64,000 bases of DNA from Branchiostoma floridae (GCF_000003815.2 NC_049985.1:24452187-24516186), one strand, 5' to 3'. Numbered from the stretch's first letter, positions 35,311 to 48,960 are shown. The notes: generated by a model not told the origin, from the sequence alone. Made by a program: numbers and translations.

Positions 35311-37849
35311 ATGCATAACGATCGTCATGCAAACTCAAAGTTTTACGCCTGAGACATAAAGGTATGTGCAACACAAACGATGGACTTGATGAGTTTATTT
35401 CGCTATTAAACTGACCTGAACAAACACGATTAACTGCAGCGTGGAACGCCCTCCCCATGTTAGGTCACGGTCATTCCTTTCACCTTGTTGTTTATCATGT
35501 AAGTTACCACAGCGCTGCGTTGGTCCCCAGCAAGCAAGTGGAGCACGGAAACGAAGTCTGGGTGAATTACAATAAATCTACTTACAGCTTTATACACGGT
35601 GGGAGTGGCCGGCACAGCACAAATCCCCAGGCACAAATCAGCATAAGCCAACGCGAAAGTTAAGTGTAGCAGAAACCTAACCCCTTGAAGTTTGCATGAT
35701 TGACAGGCGGACGGGTTTGAAGTGTACCGACTGCGGCACGTATTGATAATGAGGGCATAAACAAACTACGTACATCAAACGTAAATCAAAATTGTTTGCT
35801 AAAAATAAAAGAAATTTATGAAATATGAATTGCGGGCTCTGAAAAAATGATTGGGTCGTTCAAAATATGAATGAATTTACACAGATTGACTGTGACAGGA
35901 AGCATAGCGGAGATGTGCTGCGTACTGTGAAGATCACTTGCAGTGTGCAGGGGTAGCCATATCAATTTCTGCTCTGAGAGTGTCCGGCAACTGCGGGACG
36001 TGAACGAATATAATAGATTTGTGGCAATTTTAGCGATTACGCTAATCAGCTGTTTCTGTGAATTTGTGCGATTTACAGTAGTTGGTAAGGCCCCCTTTCG
36101 AAATTTCCACAAGACGGCGATCGCGCTGCGCTCTTACTGCGACATAAACAGGACATGTGTAACATTCGATTTCACACTGGGTATATGGTTCATAGAAAAC
36201 GTAAAAGTGTGACTGAGCATGCTGAGGAGAACCCTTCGCGCTGCGTTGTACAAGCGGCAAACTCTGTGAGACGTTTTTGTGAATGTACCTTCCGATTTTG
36301 TGCTACGCAGTGTGCCGTAACTTGGTACGCTTGTTTTAATTTCGCTCTCTTCAGAAGTTAGTCTAATTCAAGTAGATAGAAACGAGAATTCAATTCTATA
36401 ATATTTGACAATAAAATTGTGACTGTATGTACTTCTTGCCTCATGTGAGGCTGTATCTAGCACAATCTAGCTGATGTTTTCACGGGGAAAGGGACTGAAT
36501 GCACTGTTTGCGATGGTCCGACTGAAAATCATTACGAAAAAAACAACACCGCCAATATCAACAAATCTCTGCCTACCTTTTGGGAAATATCTTCGACATC
36601 TTAATTTTCATAGACGGTCAGCCCAAATTTGGTGCAACATGATGACACCGGTAGATTCGGTCCATATTTTATAAGCAGTCAATTAAAGAATCAAAAGCAC
36701 ACCTATTTGTCACGTTTCATGTAGGGTCCCGCCCCCGTATAGAGCGCAAGCATATGAGGTCCGATCGGCTTACAGGAGACTATTTTGAAAGTACCTTATC
36801 TAATTTCACATATTGTTCGATTTTTTTTTACTTCTATGGTAGCAACAACTGAGTTAATCGGGGCCGGGAAAATGACGACAAAAACATCGGCGCTAGCACG
36901 ATGCGACTGACCAGAACATTAGGGGGAGGGGCGCGGCACCGACTGGGTTCGACCAGTCGCTTCTCGCTTCTCTCTCGCCGCCGGCGCGCGTTAGGAATTA
37001 TCATCAAAGTCAGCACCGTCCGCAAACATCCGCTGATTTTTTAGAGATTTTTGCAAAATTTGTCTATACTTACGCGCCGAGTTTGTTCGTCAACAATGAC
37101 GGAAAGCGCAAAATTAAACTTATTCTTATGTTATCAACTGAACTTCGCGGCTCGCGTTCTGCTCCAAGTCAGAGACAGAGAATATGAATTTCCCAAGTGA
37201 TTCAAAGCTTTGTTTTTTTAAACATTTGAATACATATTGTTGAAGGAAGCCAGTTTTTTTTTCCATGGCCCTCTCTCCGCAAGCCAAGAAATTTCTCCCT
37301 GGACCTCCCAAGCCGAAAAAATTCATAGGCCTTGACGCTCCCGCAGACGACACGCTAAATGTCGTCGAGTAAACCCTGTTGACGACCGTCAGAAATGGAT
37401 AACCTTTTTGGACAGACAGACTGCCCCTGTGGCTTGTAGCTATGGGGATGTGATGAGATGATGATGAGAAACCCTGTTTGGAACACTATTGGACGTTGTG
37501 TTCATTATTCAAGATGTATAACGTTACAGATAAAAATCATCAAAATTTATTTGTACCTTCTTGCATGTCTTGACTTATCCTGTGTCAACATCTGCAACTT
37601 AATCAGTTTACCCTTCCAGGTAGAAATGCTAGACCAAACCATGTGAAGGTAACATTCTGTATTTGCTTGCAAATATTACCTTTCTAGTATAATGTTTGAT
37701 TTCCAGAATTGTGACTAGCAGCTGTGTCCTCAATATAGGTCAAGGTACTAAGCTCTATTTAGACAATGAAATCAATACATTGTCCTGATTAATTAAGTAA
37801 ATAATGACCTGCCTTGCATTAAATACATCTTAATATGTAAACCATAACC
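35311..37849. other. Intergenic DNA, nothing firmly recognised
   Basis: Short ORFs only. A hydrophobic minus-strand frame at 35460-35690 was considered and not accepted. No RNA gene or repeat boundary was found. Confidence 0.35.
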
Positions 37850-38330
37850 TAAACTACCTACCTTCCAAACACAGTAAAATCTATTAACCTGGGCTTGAGC
37901 TATTCTCCTCCAAAGTATCCAACATAAATGCCCACTGTAGTTGCAGCTAGGTTGGTATAACGTGCACCATTTACTACCAGTCCCTAGAGCTATCCACTAC
38001 TCAAAAATCATGAACTGAGCACTTCCAGAAAATTTAACTTTAAAACTTGAAAATATCATCAAGATCCAACTTCTCGAGTTATGTTGTTTAGAGCCAAACG
38101 CACTTACGTACAAAGCTCGCTGCAGACCCAGGAAAACGCCAGGTATACCATTTTCAACCTTGACCTTGACCTTCCTTTCCAAAACAGCTACACACCTACC
38201 AGATATCACGAAGATCCATCCACAACATTTTTTAGTTGTATGCTTTTGACCTACACATAGACCCCAAAAATCCTTGCTCAACCGTTTCCATGACCTTCTG
38301 CTATTCTGGCGAAGGCAATAAGGCTAGTTT
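37850..38330 (-). repeat. AT-rich dispersed repeat family, reverse copy
   Basis: See the 34530-35310 copy for shared phrases. It ends 'GCTCAACCGTTTCCATGACC' and a TCTGGCGAAGGCAA tail; the same tail is seen at about 17490-17550, next to the first assembly gap. Confidence 0.55.
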
Positions 38331-38469
38331 TGGAAATTTTGGCCTATAGTTACTTTTGGCAAAAGTATAGTCTGGTTGTGGCACTAAATCTTTATTTGCA
38401 TTATTAATGTCGGAGCATTTGCCTGTCTTTTAGCCTGCCTGCCTACCTGTCTAGGTGCCTAGGCCAGGT

Positions 38470-38905
38470 ACTGGCCATGGCCCCTTGCTTCTCTCCGTTA
38501 GAAGTCTCCAGGTTGCACGGTCCTTTGCACTTATCTCCGCGAACTTGATACCCTTTGAAATTTGATTCCTCAAGTCGTGGCCTTGACTTTTGGAAATCTT
38601 GAAAGTATGCTTTGTGGACTAATGTGTTTGGTGGTCTTCTTACTACATGTCCAAACCCCACCTTAGTCTGCTAAGCCTGATAGCGTCGACAGTGGAGTGT
38701 TCTATTCCAAGTCTGGCTCTGATTTCCTCATTCGGAATGCGGTCACGGAGTGAATCGTCCTTTCGAAAGCTAGCAGGAGAATTTCATCAGACTTTTTCAG
38801 AGTCCTAGTTTCACATGCATAAGTGGCAATAGGGAGTATAAGTGCCTGGAAAAGACGCATTTTAAGACATCTACTGAAACCCTTCAAGTTCCAAACTGTT
38901 TTTCT
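38470..38905 (-). pseudogene. LINE reverse-transcriptase C-terminal fragment
   Basis: In the minus direction: FGRLRKTVWNLKGFSRCLK, then MRLFQALILPIATYACET, RTLKKSDE and LLLAFER, the conserved C-terminal block of non-LTR retrotransposon RTs. After a frame change follows a segment ending FGHVVRRPPN-like, then VHKAYFQDF. Frame shifts and the absence of the RT catalytic and endonuclease parts mark a dead 5'-truncated copy. Confidence 0.75.
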
Positions 38906-39070
38906 TAGCCTACCAAATGCGGATTAGGCCGGAGAGATCCTTTACCATTTGTGGTGCCAGGTACAACCTTACCTTAGACCTTAGGTCTTCCCGTGCCGTA
39001 AGGCACATAAGGCAGCAAGCTTCCATCGTCCTCTGTCGTTTGCAGCCATTTCTGCCAGGTACAACACTTC

Positions 39071-41691
39071 CTAGGAAAACAAACTGTCTTTTAGCAGCTC
39101 ATCACAAAGAAAGTTTGCCGCGTCATACAGCTTTAAATTGTGAAGGATTTCCAAAACCGTCTTCACGGTGTGCTTGTACATAGTATTACGGGTTTCAAGT
39201 ACACAGAACAGGGCCAATGATGGGCTGTTGACTGATCGCGTGTTCACGGACTCCAGGTCTTGGTTTGTAACGCCAAACTGCACGAAGAAGGTCCTCCATG
39301 TCGGTATGGAGCTGGCGTGTGTGGTAGTAGTGTCCAAAACCGCGGCTAACCTTTCTTGGATGTTGAAGCTGAACCAATCGTCTTCCAGCAAAATCGCTGA
39401 AAATGGAAAACAATTTGTCAACGTAGATTATTTAGTGTTCGTTCCATATCATGCCCATGATTGTGAGATAAATTAGCTACCCTAATCGAATCGATATAAA
39501 TTTGAGGAATAGCTTCCAAGTAAAACTTACACGATGCTCGATCTTTGCACCAAGCCAGCTTGATGGCGTAGTCATTTGCTGCGTTGTTGCGGCTGGCCCT
39601 GTGAATTATGGCCGTTTGTTCTGTGTAAAAAAATACAACATAACTATCTACACGCGTTTATCGTGTGTAGTTCAATTTATTTTCAGTAACACTTTTTTGT
39701 AGAAAGTTTGGTCTAAAAAAAGCAAAAATATCACAAATAACTATTTTGAAGTAATGTAAGCCAAAGGTGTTGGAAAGCCCTATACAAATATGTCCAAGGC
39801 ACGTCTACTTGAAATTCCAGGTCATTCTAGTGTGTACACTAGGGGTGGGTTGTTGAACAGGTCCAAAAATCATGCCATAACCACTGTTGATTTACTCCTG
39901 GCTTGTTTCCAACCTATCTATGACTAACTCCAAAGCCGCGAACAAATCTCTGCTAAGTCATTTCCAACTTTTAAGTGACTATTACCAGAATGACCTCGGA
40001 CCATCCACCCATGTATCTGTATCTGTAACTATATCTGTTAACAACATAGAGAAATTGATTATTTTGATACACTCTTTAGAAAATCACTTATTATCTTAAC
40101 ATTCGGTTGAGGATCAGTCAGAAGAGATTCAGCAAACAACTCAATATTTGCCTGACTTTTCATCTTGGTCAAATTCGTCTTCAGTTGCGATGGTTTCTCA
40201 ACAGATCTAGATCCTGTAAATTCATTACCTTCCAGTGTAGGGACTTCCTTCGGATCCGAAATAGGCCATTTTAACTTGCGGAGCTCCTCGTTCTCTTTCT
40301 TCAGGTCGCCATTGGTTTCCTGGAGTTGCTTGATTTTCTCGGTTGCCTTGCCAAGCCTGCCTTCCAAAGTAATGACATGTTTTGATTTAGCATTGCGGAG
40401 GTAGTCGATCTCACTTTTGAGATCTCTGTTGGTTGCCTGGAGCTGTTGGATTTCTCTGTTTTATTCAGCAAAACCTTCTGAAGAGATTCATCTTTCTTTT
40501 TGAGACGAGTTACTTCCTCGTGGAGACTGTTCACAATAGTCTCCTGAATCCCAGCATGGTGCTTTGCCATCTCAAGCCTCCCTTCCAAAGCTGTGACCTG
40601 TTGTGACTTCTGTCCCATCTTCTGACCGAGATGTCGGGTGACAGGATGGGCCGCACATTCTGAGAAACTTGAATCCTGAGAACTGGTGATAGCTAAACCC
40701 AGACCTTCTAGGGTAGGATTTTCGATGGTCTCTGCAGTACAAGAGTGCCCCAAGGTTGATAGGAAATCAACAGAAGTTCCTTTCAGAAACCCTGACAAAA
40801 CATTAAAAAAAACACAAAACTTAATGTATGAGAAATGCTGGACGCAACAAGTACGACGCAGGGCAAACTTAATTGTTTCTTTAACCAACTAAGGTAACGT
40901 TACTAATTAAAGTACCGTTGCTTTTGATTTGACTGAAGGATTTGAAACATACCTGGCAAAATGGTTTGTCTTGGGGCCGCCAAAGAATTATCAGTAGAGG
41001 GTGCTGGTCTCTGCTGGGTTGACTTATCACCTGGTGGGTAACAAAGACATGTGTTTATTACATGGTCCGCCCTTAGAAGGTCACAATATATTGGCGGATC
41101 GCCATCGTGCACATAGAATCAGAGCTAAGCGATCCACATAAACACCACTTATATATTAGCATATCACGCAATACTCTTATTTCACAAAAGCTTTTGATGA
41201 TGATGCCAAAGTCATTCATAGAATACTCACATAAAAACTGAGTTTTATTGAGTTCAAGGCTCTACACTAAATCGGTTAAAGACTTTTCTGACTACAAATA
41301 AGCAGACTATAGTGATAGAAGGCTCCAGGTAGAGTGGCGCGCGGGGTTCCACAAAGAAGAGCTATGGAACCATTACTATACCCTTTGTACATAAAAAATA
41401 ATCTACCAGATCAGCTTGGTCCAAGTTTAAGTTTATCTACACATGGCTGTCTATTGTCTATGAGAATTTTATCTACAAATAGTAATGCACAACTTCCGCA
41501 AGAAGATGTGGACGCCCCCTAAAAATATATTACACTATGTACATAACAAACCAAACCCCACATTTAATTGTAGGTGCGGCTGGTCATTTGAAGTAATATA
41601 CTTAGTAATCAGTTGCTGTTGCACAGTGTGCATGCGAATCTGCCGTATTACGCTTTACGGTTATATTGGCTACACCTTAATGCAGATACGG

Positions 41692-41778
<87 letters not shown>

Positions 41779-44153
41779 CAATGATTATTAATGTACCTAC
41801 CACAAACAAGCGAGCAGATCCTTTCAGAGAGTGCTGGGAGACTGTTCGAAATTTCCTGAGTGTTCACTCTCTGCGCGATGACTTTTCTTAACTCATATGA
41901 GAACTCTCTGACGAGATTTCCAAATGCCTTGAAACCATCATTGTTGTCGTCTAGCCAAATAGGGAAGATTTGTTTGTTGTTTTTAAGAGCCGCTTCCCAC
42001 TCTGCTCGGATCCATGTTTTGTTGCTTTGGAAGCAGTACTTGCTGACAACGAATATAAACAGTTTCATTGAAGGACTTTCTATGACTTTCATAATTCTGT
42101 CTAGCTTTTCGCCGGGTTGTAAAGAAATCTCGTCATAAAAGATTTGGTCCTTCTTTAGGCCGTCGGTGTCTAGACGATCGACAAGTTGCCGCACAAATGC
42201 TTTGTTTTCCCCAGCATGGCAGAGGAAGACAGTCTTGGCTGGTGGAGGAACAAAATAAAAACTTGATGAGCACAATTTTGAGCCCCATCCACTCTAAGTC
42301 ATGCACTACTCGCATGACTATCAGATTTTCACAGAATGATGTACACGTATTTTCATCGATTCGTTTTACTTTCAGGATACATGTATAGCCCCAAACAAAA
42401 GGGAAATTGACGAAACCGTTCCTTTCTTGGGTGTGACGAATTCAGAGTAACAAAAACCCGGTTATGCCTGAACTAACGATATCGTCCGACATCTTGGATT
42501 TGACCAAAGGCGTTATTGGAATAGCTAGTTATGAATAGTTAATTATGAAAGTTACATAAAGTTCCATAAGATTTAATTGCTGCACTCGGGTGGGTTAAGG
42601 CATATCAAGTGCTGGGTATGTTTTGTAAAAAAAATAATTCGAAAAGACTAGAAAGAAAGGAATAACAGACTTTCATGATTTTTGGTATGCTAGTAACTTA
42701 AACAAAGTTGTACAGAATGATATACAAATTATGAAAAATAGAAGGATAGTTGCATTGTAAATGCCATTGATAAAATTATATCATAGAACATTTTTTCATT
42801 ATATCTCCTGTCCTAGACATGATGTGGTCTTGGATTTGGGTGGCAGATAGATTTTGACAAAGTAGGTTAGGGCTCCCTAACATATTTTGCTTTTGATACG
42901 GCAAGGGCGTTTTTGTCAAAACATTTCAGAGGATATATAACGTTAACTGAAGAAAGGAATGGCAGATCATTTAGGCATAGATGAACACAACTAGATACAT
43001 ATCATGCAAATAATGATCTAATTTGCATAATTAATCAGAGAGCTTTATGATTCAATTGTTTTCCATAATTAGATATCAACAAATGTAACACATATAATCC
43101 AGAGCATGTGGAACAAGAACAGATACCAAATATGCAAATAAGGAACTGATTAGAATAATCAATGCAAAAATGCAAAAAAAGCTTAGTGATAATTTATGGG
43201 GCTTTTATACTTGTGGTATATGTAAATCAGTTGAAGTTGAATATCAACAGTCATTTGCGTAGAATGTACAAAGGTTCTTAATACCTGATGGAGGTATGTG
43301 GTCACCGAAATCTAGTTTATGGTTGTTTTTTTAACACAAATACGTGTAATGTACATGTAGAAGTCCATGTTTACATTTTATTATGAATTATGCAAATGAC
43401 CTAGGCCTGTACATTTACATATTCTATACATAGTGTGTACACCTTTTAAACAGACTTTCACAATGTCACAAGTAGGTAATTATGGCACTTTCCGATCAAT
43501 TACGCAAATTAATAAGATTGTCAGTATCTATTAATGTTAAAGCTTCATGTAGATTATATATATGTTACGTATATGAAAGTCTTAATGTGGAAAGTACACT
43601 TAACTGTTATCCTCATTAGTTATGCAAATTAAATCCCAATTTGTGTACTGTGCATGTCATTGTGTACATCTCTGTCTATACAACATATCTGTCTTTAAAA
43701 ATTCAAGACCATATCACATCCAGATCGAAAGCTACAAAACCAAAAGTTTTGCCGCAGGAACAAGGTCACAAACCATTAGGCCCAAAGCTAAGCTCGACCT
43801 TTATCCTCCTAACGCCTTCGAACGTACCAAATCTCATTGAAATTTATCCTTAGATTCAAAAGCAAACACACGGGCAGAAGACGAAAAGACACTACGTTTC
43901 TACACACAGAAACAGACACATCAGAAACAATGACTACCTTTTTCATGGAGGTAATTAGCACATCTAGTAATAGCCGTCCAGCTAGGCGCTAGGCGACATT
44001 GAAGTTAACATTATTGACGCAGGCCTCGCAATGCCCCCCCCCCACCTCCCCCCCCCCCCCCCCATACCGTGTGAACTAGGTTAATATGTACCGAAGAACT
44101 GTTGCTCGAACTTTCGAACTTAAGAAAAGTCTACCTTGAGGTAACGTAGCCAT
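39071..44153 (-). CDS. TIR - coiled coil - Death domain protein (about 504 aa, six exons, one frame break)
   Basis: Exons: 44153-44135 (ATG, ends phase 1; inferred), 42238-41801, 41030-40953, 40791-40229, 39620-39531 and 39396-39071; all junctions are GT-AG and phases fit. TIR is at about 8-152 (box 1 VFLCHAGENK, BB loop EISLQPGEK, IFPIWL, and WIRAE at 82-86). A linker (153-178) leads to a coiled coil (179-366) with repeated LEGRL, then a small exon. A Death domain follows at about 400-504 (WRTFFVQFGVTNQDLESVN, TVLEILHNLKLYDAAN). Such combinations act in Toll/IL-1-type or cell-death signalling in the cytosol, and lancelets have many. The order is the reverse of MyD88 (Death then TIR). In exon 4 the frame changes between LLNK and EIQQLQATNRDL; a one-base loss at AATAAAACAGAG would account for it and for the exon phase. 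Sequencing error or a real mutation cannot be separated here. Confidence 0.8.
41696..41776. repeat. (GA)n microsatellite
   Basis: About 40 GA units in intron 2 of the TIR-Death gene, 25 bases beyond the TIR exon donor. It makes spurious RE- and LS-repeat ORFs. Confidence 0.95.
42640..43960 (+). repeat. AT-rich dispersed repeat copies in TIR-Death intron 1
   Basis: 42640-43320 matches 32860-33552 ('CAGACTTTCATGATTTTTGG', 'TTTGCATAATTAAT', ending 'GGAGGTATGTGGTCACCGAA'). The next 640 bases are a further AT-rich segment ending TTTTTCATGGAGGTAATTAG. No coding capacity is seen. Confidence 0.55.
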
Positions 44154-44159
44154 TTTCTC

Positions 44160-45825
44160 TTTTACGTCGTTTTGGTCCAAGAGACAGTAGTCACTGTGTA
44201 TCTTTCAAGCTGCAAAGATATGTTCATCATTTTACCGTTTAAAACTTTACATCTTTTGACTAAACACAAAGTGTTGGGACTGCAGAACTGCTGCTATAAA
44301 GAAAAACAAAAAGTCTCGAGTGTACAATTTACACATAACACAACATTTCTTAAACACAATTAAGACATACCACGAACTAATATACCCCAAATTCCTTGAA
44401 GTGAGAGTTTAATGCATGACATGAAAGAATGGCAAGGACAGGTTCGTTATGGTTTCAGGTTACAAGTACAACTAGAAAGCAAAGAATTATGTCACTTGTT
44501 GCAAGTATTTTGAACCTAACAAAACTGTCTAAAGATCTCCCTAGCTGTTCTATTTCTTACATATTTGTAATAGTGATTGTGTATCGTCATAAAGAAAAAC
44601 GTTCAAAGAAAGTTGCGGCTACCCCCCTCCCACCCGGAAGTAAAACCTTAACTCTACGAAACTCACTCTGCAATCTTAATTTGTGAAACAATATTATAAT
44701 GCCCCCCTACATTTGGAACTTAAGTCCAATGGAAACTTGTAACTACTACTTTACTGGTCCCTGACTTAGTTTGTGTTTGAAAAAAATTACAAGCTAGCGT
44801 CATGCTATCACTGGGTGTGACAGTACTATTGTACGCACCTGTACCCACCTGTACCGTTATGCTCGAACGCTCTCAGACGGAGGTCCAAATGCCGAAGGTG
44901 TCACCTTAATATCACCCTTACGTTCACGATTTTTTACTCTTGATCCTCTGAACTCAAGACATCTTAGGACTAGAATCTTGGAAGAGCGCACACCTGTCTT
45001 AACGTCCAATTGAGTTAATAGTAGTTGAAGGTGAAAGGTTAAGGTGAAGGGTTACAACTTACAGGTAAATAAACCAGGTGTACTTTACATACGCCTCGCA
45101 AGAGGGCGTGCGCTAAATTGGTTCGATTGACTTTGCAATATTGGTACTGGTTAAATGCGTGTAATCTCAATAGCTTTGAGACTGGAGTACGGCACACAAA
45201 AGCACAGGTCTCCAGAAAACCAGCGTAATTTCAAAGGTTATATTGATATGTCTATAATGCACAGCTTTTAAGGGTACTGCAGTTTCACATGTCACTCCAA
45301 GGGAGAGAAAAACTTGCTACTTCTACGAGAATCACGAAAATCTATTCAAAACGTTTCGCATATGACTCACACAAAATTTGTTGTCGAACAACACTTTGCT
45401 TGTTGGAACTGAGAGTCACGTGCCGCTCGACCGCCCCACAAAGTCTTGTGTTTGTTTTGCACGTTACGCGTTCAGCCTAAAGGCCACAAGGTAAATGCAG
45501 TCACTGAAGCGTGGTCATGTCAAAGAAGTAACGCTATACTTGTGTGCGGAATTCAACTTTGTGGGCAGTTGGAAAAGCCAGTTTTGGTCACTAATCCAGG
45601 GACCGTTCTCTTTACCCATGGTGTCCTGGATTGAAGAATTCGCCCATGAAATTAGCACCATCTAAATAAATCTATAGATTACAATTCCGATCGACGATAG
45701 CTCTCTGAGCATGGAGACTCTGTGTGTTCAGGTCAAATCCTAGCAATAGTCACCCGGTTTCCCTCACGGACTCTATATTTATCCATCCTTCGGGCTTTTT
45801 GTTGCAAACGTAACGACAACACTAG
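44160..45825. other. Upstream flank of the TIR-Death gene
   Basis: Contains short ORFs only; poly-C runs occur just inside the gene at 44034-44063. No further gene was recognised. Confidence 0.35.
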
Positions 45826-45827
45826 AA

Positions 45828-47290
45828 AGGCCGACATTTGATTGAGAGTAAATACAGCATATTTCAGCCATCTCCCTCCCCATGCAGTAGACAGTTCCAA
45901 AATTACCCATGTGTGAAAACGGGGATCACTTTTACTAAGCACAGTTTAGTCCAAAAAGGAATCATTAAAAAATTACCCCGTGCAAGAATGGACTCTTTCA
46001 GTGCACAACATTGGAGTTTGGACAATAGACCAGTCCAGAAATACTCCCGCTGAAAACATTGCCTTTGAATAAGAAACCCAGTCCAAAATTAAACTTAGCA
46101 AAAGAGAGTTCCCCCGTGCATTAAAAGGTAAAATAAACCAGTCTAAAAATGCTTCTGCTAAAAATGGAATTTTGAATCATCACCCATCCAAAACTGAATT
46201 CGAAAAAAATCCCTCTCCGTCCAAGAATGGACACTTCCTGTGATACCCCTATGTAAAGTGGACCAGTGCAAAAATACAACCTCTAAAATAGGACTTTGAC
46301 ATAATCATGGAAGTCCAAAAATGATTCTTTCTGTAAAAATGCCCCCCTCCGTGCAAGAATGGACTATTCCAGCACATCCCATGTACAACTGAAAAAATAG
46401 ACCAGTCCAAAAATACTCCCACTGAAAGATTTTACATAATCACTAGTCCAAAGATGAATTTGAAAAAAAATTAACCCCTCCATGCAGGAATGGACTCTTC
46501 CAGATAACAACAGGATCGCTGATTGGCTGTTGTAACCTACTCATAATCTTGAATCAGCCTACAGGAATGGTTGTCAAATAGTTTTTAATTAAGTTATATA
46601 GACATGTGCAGTCTGCAGATGGGGGTCAACGACCTTGAGGTCATTGACCTCTTTGGCCATTGGAAAATGACCAAAAAATCCCAAAATATATCATTTTAAA
46701 GTGATTTTTGCCAAAAATTATACATGGGTTATTTGAATAAATATCTAGAGACCCCTTTACCAAATTTTCAGGTCATTTGGTTGTGAAACGGGGGTACAGG
46801 AGCCGAAAATGCCAATGCCAAATGCCATTTTTGTACTGTATGCCCAAATTGTTGTTGAATCCATGTGCGAATATGTAGAGGGCACTCCTATACGAAATTT
46901 GAGGTCATTTGGATGTGAAACGAGGGTACAGCAGCCAAAAATGTCCTTGTAAAAAAAAAGTCACAAAATTAAGCATTTTCTTGTACCATATGCCAAAACT
47001 GTTATTGAATCTATGTGGGCATATGATCAAACCATCTCTGTACCAAATTTTAGGTCATTCGGCTGTAATACCAGGGTACAGGGAGCCAAAATATACATAA
47101 AAATTGCCAAAAAAACTCAATAAAATCATTTTAAAGGCAGATATGACAAAAAAGAAAAAAAAAACATCTGGGGGTATTGGCTTACTCTACCCTTGTGTCA
47201 AATTTCAGGTCATTCGGTCCAGGAACGACGGAGATAACGTGTTTCGAAGATTTGACAGGAGAAGAAACATTACGAATGCAATATATTTCA
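45828..47290. repeat. Long dispersed repeat, copy 1 (about 1.45 kb)
   Basis: Starts 'AAAGGCCGACATTTGATTGAGAG' and ends near 'CCATACCTATGGTATGGCTG'. It is collinear with 51838-53105 in the same orientation, sharing 'CATCTCCCTCCCCATGCA' and 'GATGGGGGTCAACGACCTTG'. Internally it has many diverged 'ccagtccaaaaatac' sub-repeats. There is no ORF of note. Confidence 0.8.
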
Positions 47291-48585
47291 CCATACCTAT
47301 GGTATGGCTGAAATGTAAATATGGATTGGAGGAAGTATCAAACCCCCACTCCACACACAAACACAGTGTACATATACCTCCTTGGTCCTCCAGAAAAAAT
47401 TATGTGCTGGCTTATAAATGATGAAAGCCATTCCAGACCACTCAAGTGTTCCATTAGGTTTTTTTAAGTACTTGATGAAGTGTATGGATATTCATTTTGT
47501 ATGGCCATGACACACTGACTTCAGACAAATTGACGTTAAACTAGGTACTAGTTTCCATATTTTAATAGAAATGACATCAAATCTACATGTCATTACTACA
47601 TTGCCAAGTACGTAACATGCAATCAATATATTTCCGAACCTTAAAAATACAGCTTCAAGATTTAAACATGGAATTGGATTTCATATAAGAATTAAGAAAT
47701 CAACATACTAACGTTATTATTTACTATCCAGTATTCTGATTACCATGTACCCTGCTGTTTTAGGCAGACTAACAGAGAAGTGCCATTATATTGCCTAACC
47801 ATCTAATGATATACATGTCTAGAACATTGCAAAGATTGCTGCATTGAGTTTTTATATCATACATGCAAGCAAATGCATGAAATATTTTACATTAACAAAT
47901 ATTTACATATATAGCGCTTCATTCAGGGGATACCTAGTTCCAGTGTTTTTTTTTATAAATAGAGTATTAAGGGATATAAAGTCGAATGGCGGTGGTGTCA
48001 AATTTCAATATTTCAAATTATTGCAGTTTGAAACTAACACCCATTGACACGACATCCCTAAATACACTGTATTTAAAAACAACGGATATAGGTTACCTCG
48101 TGGATGAAGGTGACAACTGGGTCAAAGCATTTTTCAAGCTGAAAACTATCATGCCTTTTGAAACATTTGATACTCTATAAAAACAATGGACCTAGGATAC
48201 CCCGCGGATAATGGCGAACTAGCTGTATTGCTAGACCTTTTTTCACAGCTTCAATACAAAACAATTTTAGGATCATTACAAAATCTCATCTAACTTCAAA
48301 TTGAATACGCCACCGCAAAGTTAAGCCACACAGGGTCCAAAAAATATAGTCAATATTACAATAAACCCATAGCTTATTGTTTTAGTTAAACCACGGTCAC
48401 ATATATTGTACCTAGGATAACATACGCCGTAATAATAAATCGCACGATGATCGCGGTAAATTGCAGGTAAATCTTATGTGAAATTAGCCCTCGCGGAACG
48501 ACCTGCGATAATTAAATGTTTTCCAGCGTCGTACGATTTTTCACTTTTTAATAGCCACTTGAACTCTTCTTTGCGTCTTTATTCT
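47291..48585. other. AT-rich intergenic DNA
   Basis: No gene, RNA or repeat boundary recognised. Confidence 0.4.
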
Positions 48586-48589
48586 ATCC

Positions 48590-48960
48590 ACTAACCGTGT
48601 GCCAAACACCACTGTGTTGGAGATGTGTGACTTACCAAGTATTGAAGCAGTTTTGCTTAAGGTAAACTTGCGCTGGGCAGGGCATCTTGTGAGCATAAAC
48701 AACTTCCGTATCCCAAAGTACCTCTTCTATGGGCAACCCAAGTAAGGCTCCGTTTCAAAGACTACCTCAAGAGCAACCTGAAAAAAATGCCACATAAACT
48801 CTTCCACCTGGAAAACTGAATCCCTTTAAAACTCACTTTAGAATTCATGGAGGAACCAGTGTCACGCGGCGATCAGAGCCTTCAAAACCAGCTGTATCAT
48901 CAACTTGAAGGAGAAAAGAGCGGCCAGGAAAGCCAAACAATCTGAACTAGATACACAGAC
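48590..48960 (+). pseudogene. LINE reverse-transcriptase C-terminal fragment
   Basis: In the plus direction: TTVLEMCDLPSIEAVLLKV then LRWAGHLVSINNFRIPKYLF, a stop, and after a frame change RLRFKDYLKSNLKK. This order is the 3' part of a non-LTR retrotransposon ORF2. Stops and frame changes show it is dead. Confidence 0.7.

Noticed and set aside
35460-35690. Hydrophobic minus-strand frame (LAYADLCLGICAVPATPTV) resembling a membrane helix
   Set aside because: Looks a little like a GPCR TM2, but there is no second helix, conserved residue or clear splice site in support.
41485-41891. Arg-Glu repeat ORFs on the plus strand
   Set aside because: Translation of the (GA)n tract next to the TIR exon; antisense to a real exon.
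42000-42040. Using WIRAE in the TIR domain as proof of NAD-cleaving activity
   Set aside because: A W-x3-E arrangement also occurs in non-enzymatic TLR TIR domains; without structure or assay it does not discriminate.
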